Origin: Rhopalosiphum padi
Taxonomy: Eukaryota; Arthropoda; Insecta; Hemiptera; Aphididae
NCBI RefSeq assembly: GCF_020882245.1
Contig: NC_083599.1
Location: forward strand, 2,356,001 to 2,420,000
DNA: 64,000 nucleotides
Direction: 5' to 3'
Position numbers and translations under genes: made by a program. Position 1 is the stretch's first letter. Every line of letters starts with the position of its first letter. The notes below the pieces were generated by a model. It did no database searches. It had not been told where the DNA came from and saw only the letters and a list, made by a program, of their open reading frames with translations. Of the stretch, positions 13,301 to 24,464 are shown in pieces.

Positions 13301-15788
13301 AAAAACAAATTTCAAGCTTATATTCTTATTCTATCATCTAATAACTATTGTTCGGAAACTTTAACTTATAACTTTTTCTTATATTTGTATCATTTAGTTA
13401 AATCATTTTTCCAGCAATAGGAACAATTATTCTGATACCTCGTGTTTGTAGGGCTAGCATTGTAAATTACTGTGATTTGTTGTCGATTGTTTATCTGCAA
13501 CGATCCTGTGATTTGTGTATCTCGTGTGGTCACGTAAGTTTATGTAATATTGTAATCCTAACAACTAATTGTTTTATTATTATTATTATTATTATTGAAA
13601 AAAATCTTTAAAAAACCTGTAACCATTTAAAAAAAATAAAGTTCAAATTTTTACAGCTACAAAAAAAAATTTTATTTTTTATTTTAAGTGATAGATATTG
13701 TTCTCTATTACTATGATATGTGGGTACTTTATGTGCCAACACTTATTAATATTCAATACTCAATAATATCATTCAATTTATTTCATCCGTAACTTATCTG
13801 AGAACATCAGTTATCAGTTTATCATTCAATGCGTATACTTACAAAAAATGGTATTAAGTTTTGTTTTTTATCAGTGGCGATAGCTTCCATCAATTGAGCT
13901 CCTCTCAAAGATAAGGAATCGTCACTTTCAATAAATCGCATTTTAACGAGTCCAATAAGACCAGCTTTTTCGACTGATGAATGAGCCTGTAAACAAATAT
14001 GTGTATTGTGTTATCTTAAAATAATAATTATTACTATGTAGTTCAATTTGTCGCAGTTTTAAGTTGGATATTATAAATTTATCTATTTAAATGACTTGGC
14101 GATATCATAATTAATTGCAGTTTGGTTTTCATTGGGTTTTAATAAACTTTGGGCAAACAATTACTAATTCCCCGTAAAATATTTTTACCGATTAAAATAA
14201 AAAAATAAAAAGTAAAGTTAAAAATTGAAATGTTCACCAACAACTGTAGTTTAAAATGTATTAAAACTACTTTCAAACATGCTTCATATTTAATTGCAAC
14301 ACTGATTAACAATATTAATAAAATAATCATAGCGGACGATTTAGGTAGGTTACCTGATCCGAACAGTAAGCAACTAGTCTGCTGTTTATTTCTACATCTT
14401 CTAGTTCTGGATTTATCTCCTGTATCCGACGGATTGCTTGAGTTCTGGCAGCTAATAGGCAAACAAATGTCGCTTCACTTGATGTAGTCTGAAAAAAATT
14501 ACGTATGAGGTCAAGTAGGTAATTAAATACCTTATAAATCATGTAAAAATAGTTGGACATATGTGTCGGTACATTTATCACCATCCGCTCAATCAAAATA
14601 AACAAATTAGGTATTTAATTATACGTTAATTAGATTTTATCGTTAAACAACAACCTGCATTAAGTGTTTATTAATATTGTTATTTATGAGATTATAAAAC
14701 CTAAGTCAAATATTCGTCTAGATAAGGCCCATATAGACGTGACACGCTACAGGGTATCCATTAGCTGTAATATGCACACATGTCACCAACTATACAAAAA
14801 TACCTACCTGGATAACGCCTCCTCCTTTGCTCTCGTTGTGCGTGTGTAAAAACGCCTCGGGAAGTCCGATCATCTTTCCTAGCCAATTCATCACTAAGAT
14901 TTCCAACTCTGTGCAAGCGGGGCTACTGGCCTGCAAAGTGAAATGTATGGCAACAATTATTAGTGTATACATATTATATTATCACCGTCATAATTATTAT
15001 AATCATCGGATGTGGTTTACTTTACCCATGTGAATCCCAGGCAGTTGATCGCATCCGCTAGCATGTCACCCAACAGTGACGGGAACGAATTCAGTGCGGG
15101 AAAATACGCGTGCATATGAGGCGATTGCCAGTGCGTGATCTACGATAATATACACCATATACATTGAGCAGAAATCGGTATACGACGGATGTCGTTGTCC
15201 CTTTGCACAGTCTAATTTTATAGTCTTACACACTTACCCCGGGCATAATGATGTTCTCGACGTCGTCCATGATGTGGTCCCACGATTCCGGTTCGACGGG
15301 AGCACAGTCGGGTGTTAAGTTCCTTAGATATCCTGGATGCACATTTGGGTAGACACGCCTTTCCCGTATAGTTTCTAAATAATCTGCTATATAGTCTATC
15401 ATTATTTTTCCTAAAAATATTTGATGTTCGTAAGTATAATTTGATATAAATAATAGCTATACTGATTGATTTTAAATTTTGCAGTACAAGATAAGTCGAG
15501 ATTTCTTCAACGGTTAAGAAATAGCTACGTCCAATTATAATAGTTATACAAATATTAAATGCTGTTTAGACGTTTATAAACATATTTTATAAGTTAAACA
15601 CACGCATATATTATAATAAAATATTGAAGAAGTCTTAGGAATATACTTAACGAGTTAAATAAATAATAAAATATATACAGTAGCTGTGTGAAATAAAAAT
15701 GTAAAGTATTTACCTAAATGGCTAAATACAAATCATTATTATTATACACACATTATTTACCTCTTGTTCTGTATTCATTGAAATCCAT
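7351..15788 (-). CDS. Hdc: Histidine decarboxylase, 13 exons, complete CDS (496 aa)
   Basis: PLP-dependent group II decarboxylase converting L-histidine to histamine. Exons (minus, 5' to 3'): 15788-15761, 15410-15238, 15139-15026, 14930-14808, 14488-14354, 13986-13843, 10976-10910, 10820-10658, 9918-9848, 8832-8813, 8742-8644, 8549-8366, 7520-7351. All junctions are GT-AG, phases agree, and they sum to 1491 nt, ATG to TAA. The product starts MDFNEYRTRG as group II decarboxylases do. Visible residues: His193 (SDQAHSS, ring stacking on PLP), Asp272 (HVDAAYAG, pyridine nitrogen), Lys304 (NPSKWMMVHFD, Schiff base), Tyr333 (catalytic loop) and Ser353 (IPLSKRF). NPSK instead of NPHK and PLS instead of PLG are the histidine-decarboxylase forms; DOPA decarboxylase has His and Gly. 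WQSPHMHAYFPAL and FEIPAARHLGLVVFRL also fit HDC. There is no long C-terminal extension as in mammals. AATAAA-type signals on the minus strand lie at 7191-7196 and 7159-7164. A 5' non-coding exon may lie far upstream. Confidence 0.95.
11616..12752. mobile_element. hAT-type element in the large Hdc intron
   Basis: Left end CAAGGCTGGGCAAGTTAAC and right end (inward) CAAGGCTTGGCATCAACG share the outer 10 bases (CAAGGCT, a G/T difference, GGC). Flanks are CCAATAGG (11608-11615) and CCTATAGG (12753-12760), a 7-of-8 target duplication. Subterminal AACTCGTTAA/TTAACTT repeats occur at both ends. It contains a fragment of the fold-back family (about 12050-12442) and no transposase. Length is 1137 bp. 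Confidence 0.8.
12050..12442 (-). repeat. Fragment of the fold-back/long-TIR family (as at 42004-43131)
   Basis: The end segment (about 12366-12442, minus strand) has the shared AGTAGAGATGGAGAGTAGGT and ACTATAATGGATGTG blocks. The inner part (12185-12300) has the AAGTTCAA.TGTTTACGAAATAT and CCTAAGGTTAAAAAA blocks. It sits inside the hAT element at 11616-12752. Open frames here (12121-12375) are by-products of the repeat. Confidence 0.65.
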
Positions 15789-16196
15789 TAGTGTAGATAA
15801 GAGTTTCAAATTAGGCTTATCAAAATAAATTGTACTAGAAAAATCAACAATACACAAATTAATTACAATTTTGTAAGTTGTTAAAGTTGATAAAAAGTCA
15901 TTAAAAGCTGAGATGATCGTTGCTAAATCTTGCCTCCTATAATGAATGCATTTATTAGCCCAATCTATTCAAATACTCACAACTTGCAGTAAAAATACCT
16001 ATCAGCTCTGTTACATGTAAACGATCTTTTAGTGCCATAAAAAGGGTGAAAACTTGGTTGAGGTCAACCATAGAGCAGACTTGGTTTTAAATTCTATATA
16101 TTAGGTATGCTGAATAATGAAAGAGGTTTATCTAATAATATGAATACAGAAAATATTGTAAATGTGTTTGTCGAAAATAACTGACAATTTATATAA

Positions 16197-16345
16197 AAAA
16201 AATAAAAAAGTATGACTAAGCGTACTGCTCTGCTGTATATTAGGTGTTGAGTAAGTCACTATCGCAGGTCTGTTAAATTTGAATTCAATGCTATAATCAT
16301 TGTATATGAAAAACGATTCTGAGCTGACGGCCTGTCAGCATATTA
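16197..16345 (+). repeat. Terminal segment of the fold-back/long-TIR family
   Basis: Carries the family landmarks in order: TGCTCTGCTGTATA, AGTAAGTCACTAT, GTTAAATTTGAATTCAATG, CATTGTATA and GAAAAACGATTCTGAGCTGA. It is diverged from the copy at 17199 and is a solo or truncated end. Confidence 0.6.
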
Positions 16346-17198
16346 TAACAAGTACTAATATTTATTTTTGTATACCTAGCTATTAAAGGCAATTATTTTA
16401 CTTATAGTAGTATATTTAATTATACCATATTATATAAACTTTTATAACTCAAAATGTAATAAAATCTTTCTGTAAATACCGTAAAACAATAAGAATAAAT
16501 TCATAGTACCTATAGATAGATAATATTTTAAAATAAATTTAAAAATGTATTAAGTACGTATAGTGTAATTCCTATTTCCTAATAATATAAATACATGAAA
16601 ATTTAAGTTTCTACGAATATTTTTTTTAAAATTATAGCAAAATAATTAACATATTGTTATTTATCTTTAAATAAATAATTATAATTTCGTCCATATTAAA
16701 ACTTTAAATTCTATAAAAATAATTGTCAATATATATTTTTTAGATTTTATGGGTCCAATATGAACTGAAAAAAAAAACTAAATATATATTGTGAACAATT
16801 AAAAAAAAAAAGAATTAAAAAATAAAGAAATGTGGACAAAAAAAATACTATACCTACATACATATTATGTTGAGACAAATTTAATTATTAATGTAATTAA
16901 TAGAATATAAACAACTTGGTTCGGTACTATTTTATGTGCTAATAAGAAATGTATAATAGAATAATTTAAAAACAAAAAGCCTTTATATCTAATCCGTTAA
17001 AAGAATGTAATTATATAGTATCGACAGAAATGGAAAACAGAATTCCTTCTAAATATTTTACCTTGACTGATACTCTTTTTGAAAAAAATGATTTTATATA
17101 ATTTAAAAATAACAATTAATGTATCAAAAGAAAAAGACAAGTTTATTTATCTTAAAAATAATCAACTGCAGGTAATTATTAAAAATGCATTATAAAAA

Positions 17199-18170
17199 AA
17201 AGGTGGGCAAGTGGGTATTGCTCTGTTGTATAGTATAGAGATGGAGAGTAGGTCACTATAATGGATGTGTTAAATTTGAATGCAATGATAAGTATCATTG
17301 TATACGAAAAAAGATTCTGAACGGAGATGATTTGTTAGTCTTGGATAATTAGTAGGATATATTATATTATTAATTATATTTTAATTGTAATATTATATAT
17401 CGTTATTTTACTCGATTTCGTAAAAAAATAAATTTCATACGCTCATAACATTTTTTCTATATTGCCGCGGGAGTTTTTTTCACCTTAGATATAAATTACA
17501 AAAATTTTATGAATTTTATAAATTTTTTCAAAATTTCTTGCAAATATTCGCGATTTTGACATATTTTTTAATCATTTGAAATTGTAATGCTTATAAACAA
17601 AAATTGAGACTAACGATTTTTGTTTTTTTTTTACTATATTAAGAACAACTTATAATAAACCTTGTATTCAATTTTAAAGATTTTTTGGAAAATCAAATTT
17701 TTTTATCGACATTTCAAGAAAAAAAATTTAGAAAAATCAAAAATTTCAATGGCCTATAAATAAATAATAAAAATTCTAAAAATTTGAAAATTTAATCGTA
17801 AATAGATAACGTTATTATAAACATTTTGTGAAAATTTCAAGTATTTAAAATAATTTGTTTTTGTGTTACAGCATAATCAAAAAATCAATTTTGTTGAAAA
17901 GTATACTTATAACTATAGTTATGCGTAAAAATTCCAATTTTTCCGTTACTTTTTCAGGGTTTTTCCTGACGCTTTTGAATACTAGTGGAATTTTTTTACT
18001 TTTGACCCCCTCAAAGTACTAACTAGATTAAATTAACTTTTAAAAAAGAGACTGAAGTCAAAAATCAAAGCACTATTACTACTCTAAAACGTGATGACAA
18101 CTACAAAAATAAAAACACACATCATTGTAAAATCAATACATTCATCATCCCGTTCAGAATCTAAAATAAA
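17199..18170 (+). repeat. Long copy of the fold-back/long-TIR family, about 0.97 kb
   Basis: Begins GGTGGGCAAGTGGGTATTGC and continues through AGAGATGGAGAGTAGGTCAC and TATCATTGTATACG. The middle has TTTTTCAGGGTTTTTCCTGA and CTAGTGGAATTTTT, followed by a GACCCCCTCAAAGTA block. It ends near 18125-18170 with CATTGTAAAATCAATACA and CCCGTTCAGAATCTA. There is no coding capacity. The far end is less certain than the near one. Confidence 0.6.
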
Positions 18171-18898
18171 GAAAATGATATTAAATTAGTTGTTAATAAA
18201 ATTTTGAGTGTTTCAGAATTTTTTTCATTCCCTATATCTTCAATAATCATTGGCTGATATTTACTAGATCTCAATTTAGTATCTGAAAGTTTTACTGTAT
18301 CTATTACTGATGTCTGATATTAAGTATATACATTTTTTGTAGTAGGTATAGGGTTAGGTAAAGCAATCATGACTGTACTAAGTCATCCATTGCATGAAAC
18401 AATTAATAATGAGTAGTTATCTATAAATGTAAATATGTGTTGTAGATATATTATGACTTTTTATGTAATTTTATATTTGTGATTATTTATTTTTAATATT
18501 GTATTACATATTCATGTTATTTTTTGTATTGTTTTATTATTCTCTAGTACCTTTGTATTTCTTTGATAAATAATAAATTATTGTTTTTTTTATGTATTTT
18601 ACACGTGTAACATAAAATAAGTTAAATCTTATTGTTGTCAAAGTTTAATTGAATTGCAATATTACGTAAAGATCTTGGATAACATAGCATTATTATTTTA
18701 TAATCAATATCACGTGGATATTAAGTTATTATATGTATGTGATAGTACTATGAAATATCACAAAATATTTTTCTGTAATATTACAGTAATGATATATTGC
18801 GACATTTATAAAATATTTGCCCATAATATTGAATAAATATGATTTTTTAATATTGTTGAGATATTTGGTGGCAACAGAAATATAATGGTTTTTGAATG

Positions 18899-19025
18899 TC
18901 AGCAAAAACAAGCATTAACAATCGCAGCAATATGTATGTTATATTAAATTAACAAATTTGGTGATATTACGTGTTGCAGTGAAATATTACATACATATAA
19001 AATAAATATAATATTGCACAGTGGG
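18899..19025. repeat. Dispersed 127-bp repeat, copy 1
   Basis: Matches 51348-51474 in the same orientation at 125 of 127 positions. It runs from TCAGCAAAAACAAGC to TTGCACAGTGGG. The right edge CACAGTGGG could be an element end. There is no coding content. The high identity over 32 kb separation implies a recently active or conserved element. Confidence 0.8.
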
Positions 19026-20046
19026 ATGTATATGTCTATTACATTTTCGAATTTTCTTATTTACTATATAAAATAAAATAAAATATTATATTTAATATTT
19101 TAATCAATTATTTAAAAAAAAATTGAAGAGAGGTAGCAATTTTGTAGAGTTCATTTTTCTGAAAATATTAAAGTTTCAACATGTTAATTTCATTAATCTC
19201 CCGATATTTTTGATTTTTTTCTAGTTTCACACTGAAAGCGTTCGCTAGCTGTACGAGTACACAGGTCACATGTTTAATACAATATCACCATCATATTAAA
19301 TAATTCGCAGTTTACAACAAAATATCAAAAATTGTTCAATGTCAAGATATTGTATTTAATTTCAAGCATTTCTATCAAGCATATAACTTTTAATCGGCAT
19401 TAATAAAAAAAAAAAATATGTATAAAAAAATTAAGATATGCATATACAAGAGCAAAAAAATAGTTGAAAATTTTATTGAAAATAGAAAGATATATTATAA
19501 ACATTTGGTGAAAATATTAAGTATCTACTGTTTTTCGATTTTAAGTTAAATTAAAAATACAAACATTTTTTTTTTCTAATTATAAAAATAAATATTGGGA
19601 ATTTTTAAATACAAACAAGATTCAATTTGATAACCACCCCATTTTTGTAAATCGAACCATTTTATTAACAACTTTTCATACTCGTACAAAAAAAAAATAC
19701 ATCATAATAAAAAAATTGCGCCTATGTATGTAATAACCCAACCTGAATAGAAGTATTTTTTTTTTATACCCGAGTATCTGACGTAAGTTAAGTTACTAAA
19801 ATAAACACTAATAACAATGTGTTCATGTTTCAACGTACGTTTGACGATATCGATTAAATTAGCGGTTTTAATCCTGTAATCACATTATCACAGCTTAGAT
19901 AATTTATCAAAAATCTAAATTTTAACCAATTAGCTATTACATATTACCTTACCAACATGGTTACATAATAATATGTAATGTTATAATATATTATGGGTAG
20001 GTGATGTATACTTTTTAAACTGGATAACTATATGTTCGTATAGATA

Positions 20047-20220
20047 TATTGATGTTAATTATAAGTAGGGCTCGGAAGTTGATGCATTTTGCATTTTTTT
20101 TGGAACTTTTTAGACGATGCTCTCCTGGCCACAAATGTGTTTCATTAGTATGTAAATCTGAACAACTAATTTTTATTTTGCATTTTTTGGTGTTTATTAC
20201 TTTTTAAGTCATTTTTTGAC
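20047..20220. repeat. End fragment of the AGGGCTCGGA hAT family
   Basis: Begins TAGGGCTCGGAAGTTGATGC followed by repeated TTTTGCATTTTTT tracts. The other end is not found. The reading frame at 20216-20491 just downstream shows no family signature. Confidence 0.45.
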
Positions 20221-20782
20221 ATTTTTAGTCATTTTTACTGATTTTACTCTAGTCACTTCATATCATTATGCCGATAACTTACTTAGAACTTTGAAATTAC
20301 CACGGACTAAGTCACTAAGATTAGTACCTATCCGAATTTATCGCACCGATTGCAGTCGTCGTTGTCGTGTTGTAGTGAATATTATATACTTATCTAAATT
20401 TTATTATTTGTTTGTAATATTTTCGAAATGTCGAACAATTTTTTATTTAATTTTTAAGGACATATTTTGTAATTCTTATGTCATATTTTGAGTAATTTGT
20501 AAGCTTTGATAAATGTATATAGAATTTTATAGCAAAATAGAGTACAATTAAAAAAAAATATATATATTTTTATTAATTTAAAACAAATATTTATAATATT
20601 TTGAGGTCATTTAAGGCAGCTGCCTCCTCTGTGAGATTTTTCGCTTCCCAAAGATCTTATAATATACATTAATACCTACCAATTTTTGATAATATTTAAA
20701 TAATAATAGTTTCAAATGTTCAATATTAGTATACTGGTATCTATGATGCTATTTGAAAATTGTAAATATTAAATAATATTAA

Positions 20783-23700
20783 CACATTCGAGACGAATCA
20801 CGCGCGAGGCGCGTGATACAACTATGTACAATGGAGACGGAACATTTTCGCTCCTTTTTTCCCCTGGAGACGAACAGTTTTTACCAATTTTCGTACAATT
20901 ATTATGCTTTTGCATTTTAATAAACTTTTATGGTTTTTTCACTATAATATAGTAAAAATGTTGTAGTTTTTAAAAAAAAAAAAATAATTTTCATAACTTA
21001 AATACTTCATATTTTTCTTACCGGTCAAAACACGATCAAAAATGACAAAAAAAAAAAGTCGACCGATTTTTTTTTAATATAAAACTTCAAAAATAACATT
21101 TTTCTTTATTCATAAATTCAAAATAAATAACATAATTTAGTTATTACCAAAAAACTTAAATATAAAAACAAATTTATAAAAAATAATCTTAATATTCATA
21201 CTACTTCAGGATTCATGTGTAGTATAAAACAAGTTAAAAAAAAATAATAAAATTACTGAAAATTCCTATATAAAATGTGTTAATACTAATAATGATTTTT
21301 AATTTACAACCAATAATTATTTATAGTGTGATATTTTTCAAAACAATCCTCAATACATAACGGTGTATCACACTGTTTGCAATAAAACGAAGTTTCTTTT
21401 CTTCCTCTTTTGCCACTTATATATTTTATTTTATCGGCACAAACTTTACAGACTCTTCTTGGATTTTGCTTTGATGCTGTTGATGGTATACGTGCAATAA
21501 AATGTCGTCCTGACAGCCGATTTGTAACCGTATCATTATAGTTGTCTTGATTATAGCCACTTTTTTCTGCCAGTTGTAAGCCCAAATTAATTATAAATGT
21601 CCTTAATGTTATTTTTTTGTGTTGGTTTACTCTGTTCTTCAATATGTAACTATTTACAACTGTTACCATAAATAAATGAAAGAACATTTTTTTCCACCAT
21701 TTTAAACTTTTTCTCTGAAATGGATAATATGAAACCATTTGATCTCCGTGATCAACACCTGTTTTGTTTATATTGTAGTCAATAATAGAATTAGGTTTAA
21801 ACTTAAGAAGTTCACCAGTTTTAGATCTAACTGAGACTTGTTTCATATCTGCTGAATGAGCTGTTGATAACATCAACACGTCTCTTGTATCTCTCCATTT
21901 GATACATACCAAAGGACCTTGTTTCGAATATGTCATTTCACCTTTTTGTAATTTTTCCTTTACTACTTCTTTAGGTAGTCCTTTACGGTTAGACATAACC
22001 GTACCTACACCATTTGTATTTTTTTTCCAAAGAGCATTTAGAAGTGCTGGGCTTGTATAAAATCTATCCATGTACACAGTGTGACCTTTATAATAATACT
22101 CTTCTAAAAGTCTATCAAACAAAGCAATTATCGAATTATCTTTTTGATTTTTACCAGAATAAATTTCAAATTTTAAAGTATATCCTGTAAGAGGATCTGA
22201 TAGAATATATAATTTCATACCGTATTTATGTGGTTTATTTTTCATATAAACTCTGAAATGTATACGACCTCTAAATGGACACATACCTTCGTCAATAGTC
22301 AAATTTTGACCAGGTTGATATGACTCAACTGTTTTTTTATTGATTAAATCAATATAAGGACGGATTTTAAATAAACTGTCATGATTTTCTTTACCTCTTG
22401 AAATATAATTTGCATTATTATTCAAATGCAACATTGAAAAAATCGATGAGAAACGATCTCTAGTCATTAGCTTTGACGCAAATGTGCTATGAATAAATGC
22501 ATTCTTCGACCAAAAGTCTTTGATATGTGGTTTTGGTATTATAGACATATGAAGAATGATTGAAAAAAAACTATATATTTCAGAAATATTAACTGGTTTC
22601 CATTTATGCCAAATAGAATTTTGTTTCAGCATATTTTTTCGTCGAAGAGATCGAATAATCGAGTATGCATACCTATTAGTTTCTTTTTTTATTAATTTAA
22701 TTAAATTATCTGGGAAAAAAATACTAAAAAACTCTATTTCAGTTGATTTACCAAGTACTTCATCTGAGACACCTGACATTGACGTAAATACGTGAGGTTG
22801 AGGTTCAGGATTTACTCTTTCCCATTCACATATAACAGGTTCTGTACTTTCAATTGAACGTCTTTCTATATCTCTATTTGTTAAAAAAGGTTCATTATTA
22901 TCATGATTTTGTATAAAATTTTCATGTTGAATTTCGTCTATGGTGTCATCAAAACCCCATTCCTCAGCTATATTGTCATAATTACTCTCAATATTTTCTA
23001 TTGGTACTTCATTCATATTTTGCCTTCTATTATCAGTAATTGGAACAGTTAAATCATTATCAATATTGTCAACCATTTCAACAAGATTTTCAAAAAGATT
23101 TGCACATTCATTTTCAAATGCAACCGGTAACAAATTCGTATAAACAGCTTCACACGTGTCCTCGTCAGAACTATTATTATCAACATTATCATCTTCTCTA
23201 TCAGATCCACTATCATCCATAAATTCATCTAACATACGACTTATGTCTTGGTCGTTAATTTTTTTAGACATTTTTCAGTGTAAAAATAATAAAATATTAA
23301 ACGTAAATTATTTACTAATCACGCTCTGAATAAAAATCAAATGTATACAGCGTCTATTTTATTTTAATAATAATTCGATAACAAGACAATATTATGACGT
23401 ATAATACGTAATATGCGTGTCTATACACATAAAATTATATAAATAAAATAGTATTACCATTTAGGAACAAACTCCGTCAACAAACTCCGTCAAGCCGACA
23501 CACGACAGCCCAAGAAAATGAAAAATATTATTTTGATAAAATTATTAATTGAAAACAACTATTATTAACAGCCAATAGGCGATTCGAATCAAATTCCAGA
23601 GACGCTCCACGTGGAGCAAATAATTTATTCTTTTTATATAAAAAATCTTTACGATATTACTTATCGATTGATTGTCGTATGAAAACAATGGTGTGAGTAT

Positions 23701-23849
23701 ATGATTTTATATCGATTTTTAAAATTCGATAGTAGACACAACGCGCGAGACGCGTGATTCGTCTTTTATAAGTAAAATATTGTAACGCGCCAGATACGTT
23801 ACGCGTCTCAAACGTAACTTTTAGATTATGACGGACCGTCTCGAATGTG
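20783..23849 (-). mobile_element. piggyBac-family transposon, apparently complete
   Basis: Element of 3067 bp flanked on both sides by TTAA (20779-20782 and 23850-23853), the piggyBac target duplication. Both ends begin CACATTCGAGACG, a perfect 13-bp terminal inverted repeat. A second inverted motif GACGAATCACGCG lies 9 nt in from the left end (20792-20804) and about 86 nt in from the right end (23751-23763). Such asymmetric internal repeats are known from the Trichoplusia piggyBac. The element carries one uninterrupted transposase frame on the minus strand and sits about 5 kb upstream of the Hdc start codon. Confidence 0.93.
21304..23271 (-). CDS. piggyBac transposase (655 aa, intact)
   Basis: DDE/DDD transposase that cuts and pastes its own element at TTAA. 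It is a single exon with ATG and a stop and no breaks. Residues 1-150 are acidic and low-complexity, as in family N-termini. The catalytic core (DDE_Tnp_1_7 type) starts near residue 160, and the aspartates are visible: D327 in LTIDEGM, D402 in YMDRFYTS and D507 in GVDHGDQM. The basic, aromatic SLKWWKKMFFH follows, as in the family. The C-terminus is a cysteine-rich domain with C608xxC611, C631xxC634, C639xxxC643 and H648, matching the zinc-binding cross-brace that contacts terminal DNA. Length is slightly above the roughly 594-aa founding member. Domestication is unlikely because the matching termini and TTAA remain. An antisense open frame at 22556-22795 is only a shadow. Confidence 0.93.
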   Translation of the reverse strand: MSKKINDQDISRMLDEFMDDSGSDREDDNVDNNSSDEDTCEAVYTNLLPVAFENECANLFENLVEMVDNIDNDLTVPITDNRRQNMNEVPIENIESNYDNIAEEWGFDDTIDEIQHENFIQNHDNNEPFLTNRDIERRSIESTEPVICEWERVNPEPQPHVFTSMSGVSDEVLGKSTEIEFFSIFFPDNLIKLIKKETNRYAYSIIRSLRRKNMLKQNSIWHKWKPVNISEIYSFFSIILHMSIIPKPHIKDFWSKNAFIHSTFASKLMTRDRFSSIFSMLHLNNNANYISRGKENHDSLFKIRPYIDLINKKTVESYQPGQNLTIDEGMCPFRGRIHFRVYMKNKPHKYGMKLYILSDPLTGYTLKFEIYSGKNQKDNSIIALFDRLLEEYYYKGHTVYMDRFYTSPALLNALWKKNTNGVGTVMSNRKGLPKEVVKEKLQKGEMTYSKQGPLVCIKWRDTRDVLMLSTAHSADMKQVSVRSKTGELLKFKPNSIIDYNINKTGVDHGDQMVSYYPFQRKSLKWWKKMFFHLFMVTVVNSYILKNRVNQHKKITLRTFIINLGLQLAEKSGYNQDNYNDTVTNRLSGRHFIARIPSTASKQNPRRVCKVCADKIKYISGKRGRKETSFYCKQCDTPLCIEDCFEKYHTINNYWL

Positions 23850-24464
23850 TTAAAATCTACAATTAGTGTGACGTCACACACGTTAGCAATCCTTATCAAA
23901 ATTTAATTTTGTTTCTAAACAAAATAAAATATACATTTTAAATTTATGATGAAGTAATAGACATTTTTAAAACACTAGAACCTACCACTAAACGACGTAT
24001 ATGGAACTTTAATATAACATAATGTTACCTATTTTAAAAGTTATTCAAATTATGTTTTCTTATTTATTAATTTTTTTTATTGTGTATTCTTAATTATTTA
24101 TTATTATGTCTTGATCGTTAAATATATTATTATTATTAAAAAAGACTTATTGAAAACTCTTTTGGTTATTTTAAAACACTTAACCATATAGAATAATACT
24201 ATGGTTTAATAGAAACATAATCTTGATTTTGTGTGAGGATTTATTCAAATTATCGTTGCCTCACATCAAGGTCTTAGCTGTGAAAAATCGGGGGGAGGGG
24301 TTTGGAGTCTGGACCTCTTTAGCTAAGGTATTGCCTCCCCTGCTAAGAAGACCTGTGCACGCTTATGATTAGGTAATGGTTAGTTTTCTAGGCATTCAAA
24401 AAGACTTTGATTACTTAAGTCGTAAATCATGAGTTATTGTTGAAAATTCTTGAATTTGAATTTG

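Larger units (their letters stand above)
15789..20778. other. Hdc upstream region, repeat debris
   Basis: Contains the fold-back family pieces at 16197 and 17199, the dispersed repeat at 18899 and the hAT-family end at 20047. No coding exon is recognised. A GATAAG|CCTAATTTG acceptor candidate about 30 nt upstream of the Hdc ATG suggests that the 5' UTR is spliced. Confidence 0.5.

Noticed and set aside
14230..14487. Plus-strand open frames at 14230-14487, 14664-14849 and 14827-15033
   Set aside because: They are antisense shadows of Hdc exons and introns with no family signature.
7351..15788. Aromatic-L-amino-acid (DOPA) decarboxylase or tyrosine decarboxylase
   Set aside because: The fold is the same, but Ser353 in IPLSKRF, NPSKWMMVHFD, WQSPHMHAYFPAL and FEIPAARHLGLVVFRL are the histidine decarboxylase forms.
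20216..20491. 91-codon frame
   Set aside because: No motif, AT-rich and beside a hAT-family end; likely chance.
22556..23222. Plus-strand frames at 22556-22795 and 23040-23222
   Set aside because: Antisense to the piggyBac transposase.
23657..23899. 80-codon minus frame
   Set aside because: Runs across the piggyBac right terminus into flanking DNA; cannot be a gene of either.
24240..24370. G-rich patch suspected to be a transposon end
   Set aside because: No inverted partner, no duplication and no coding remnant next to it.
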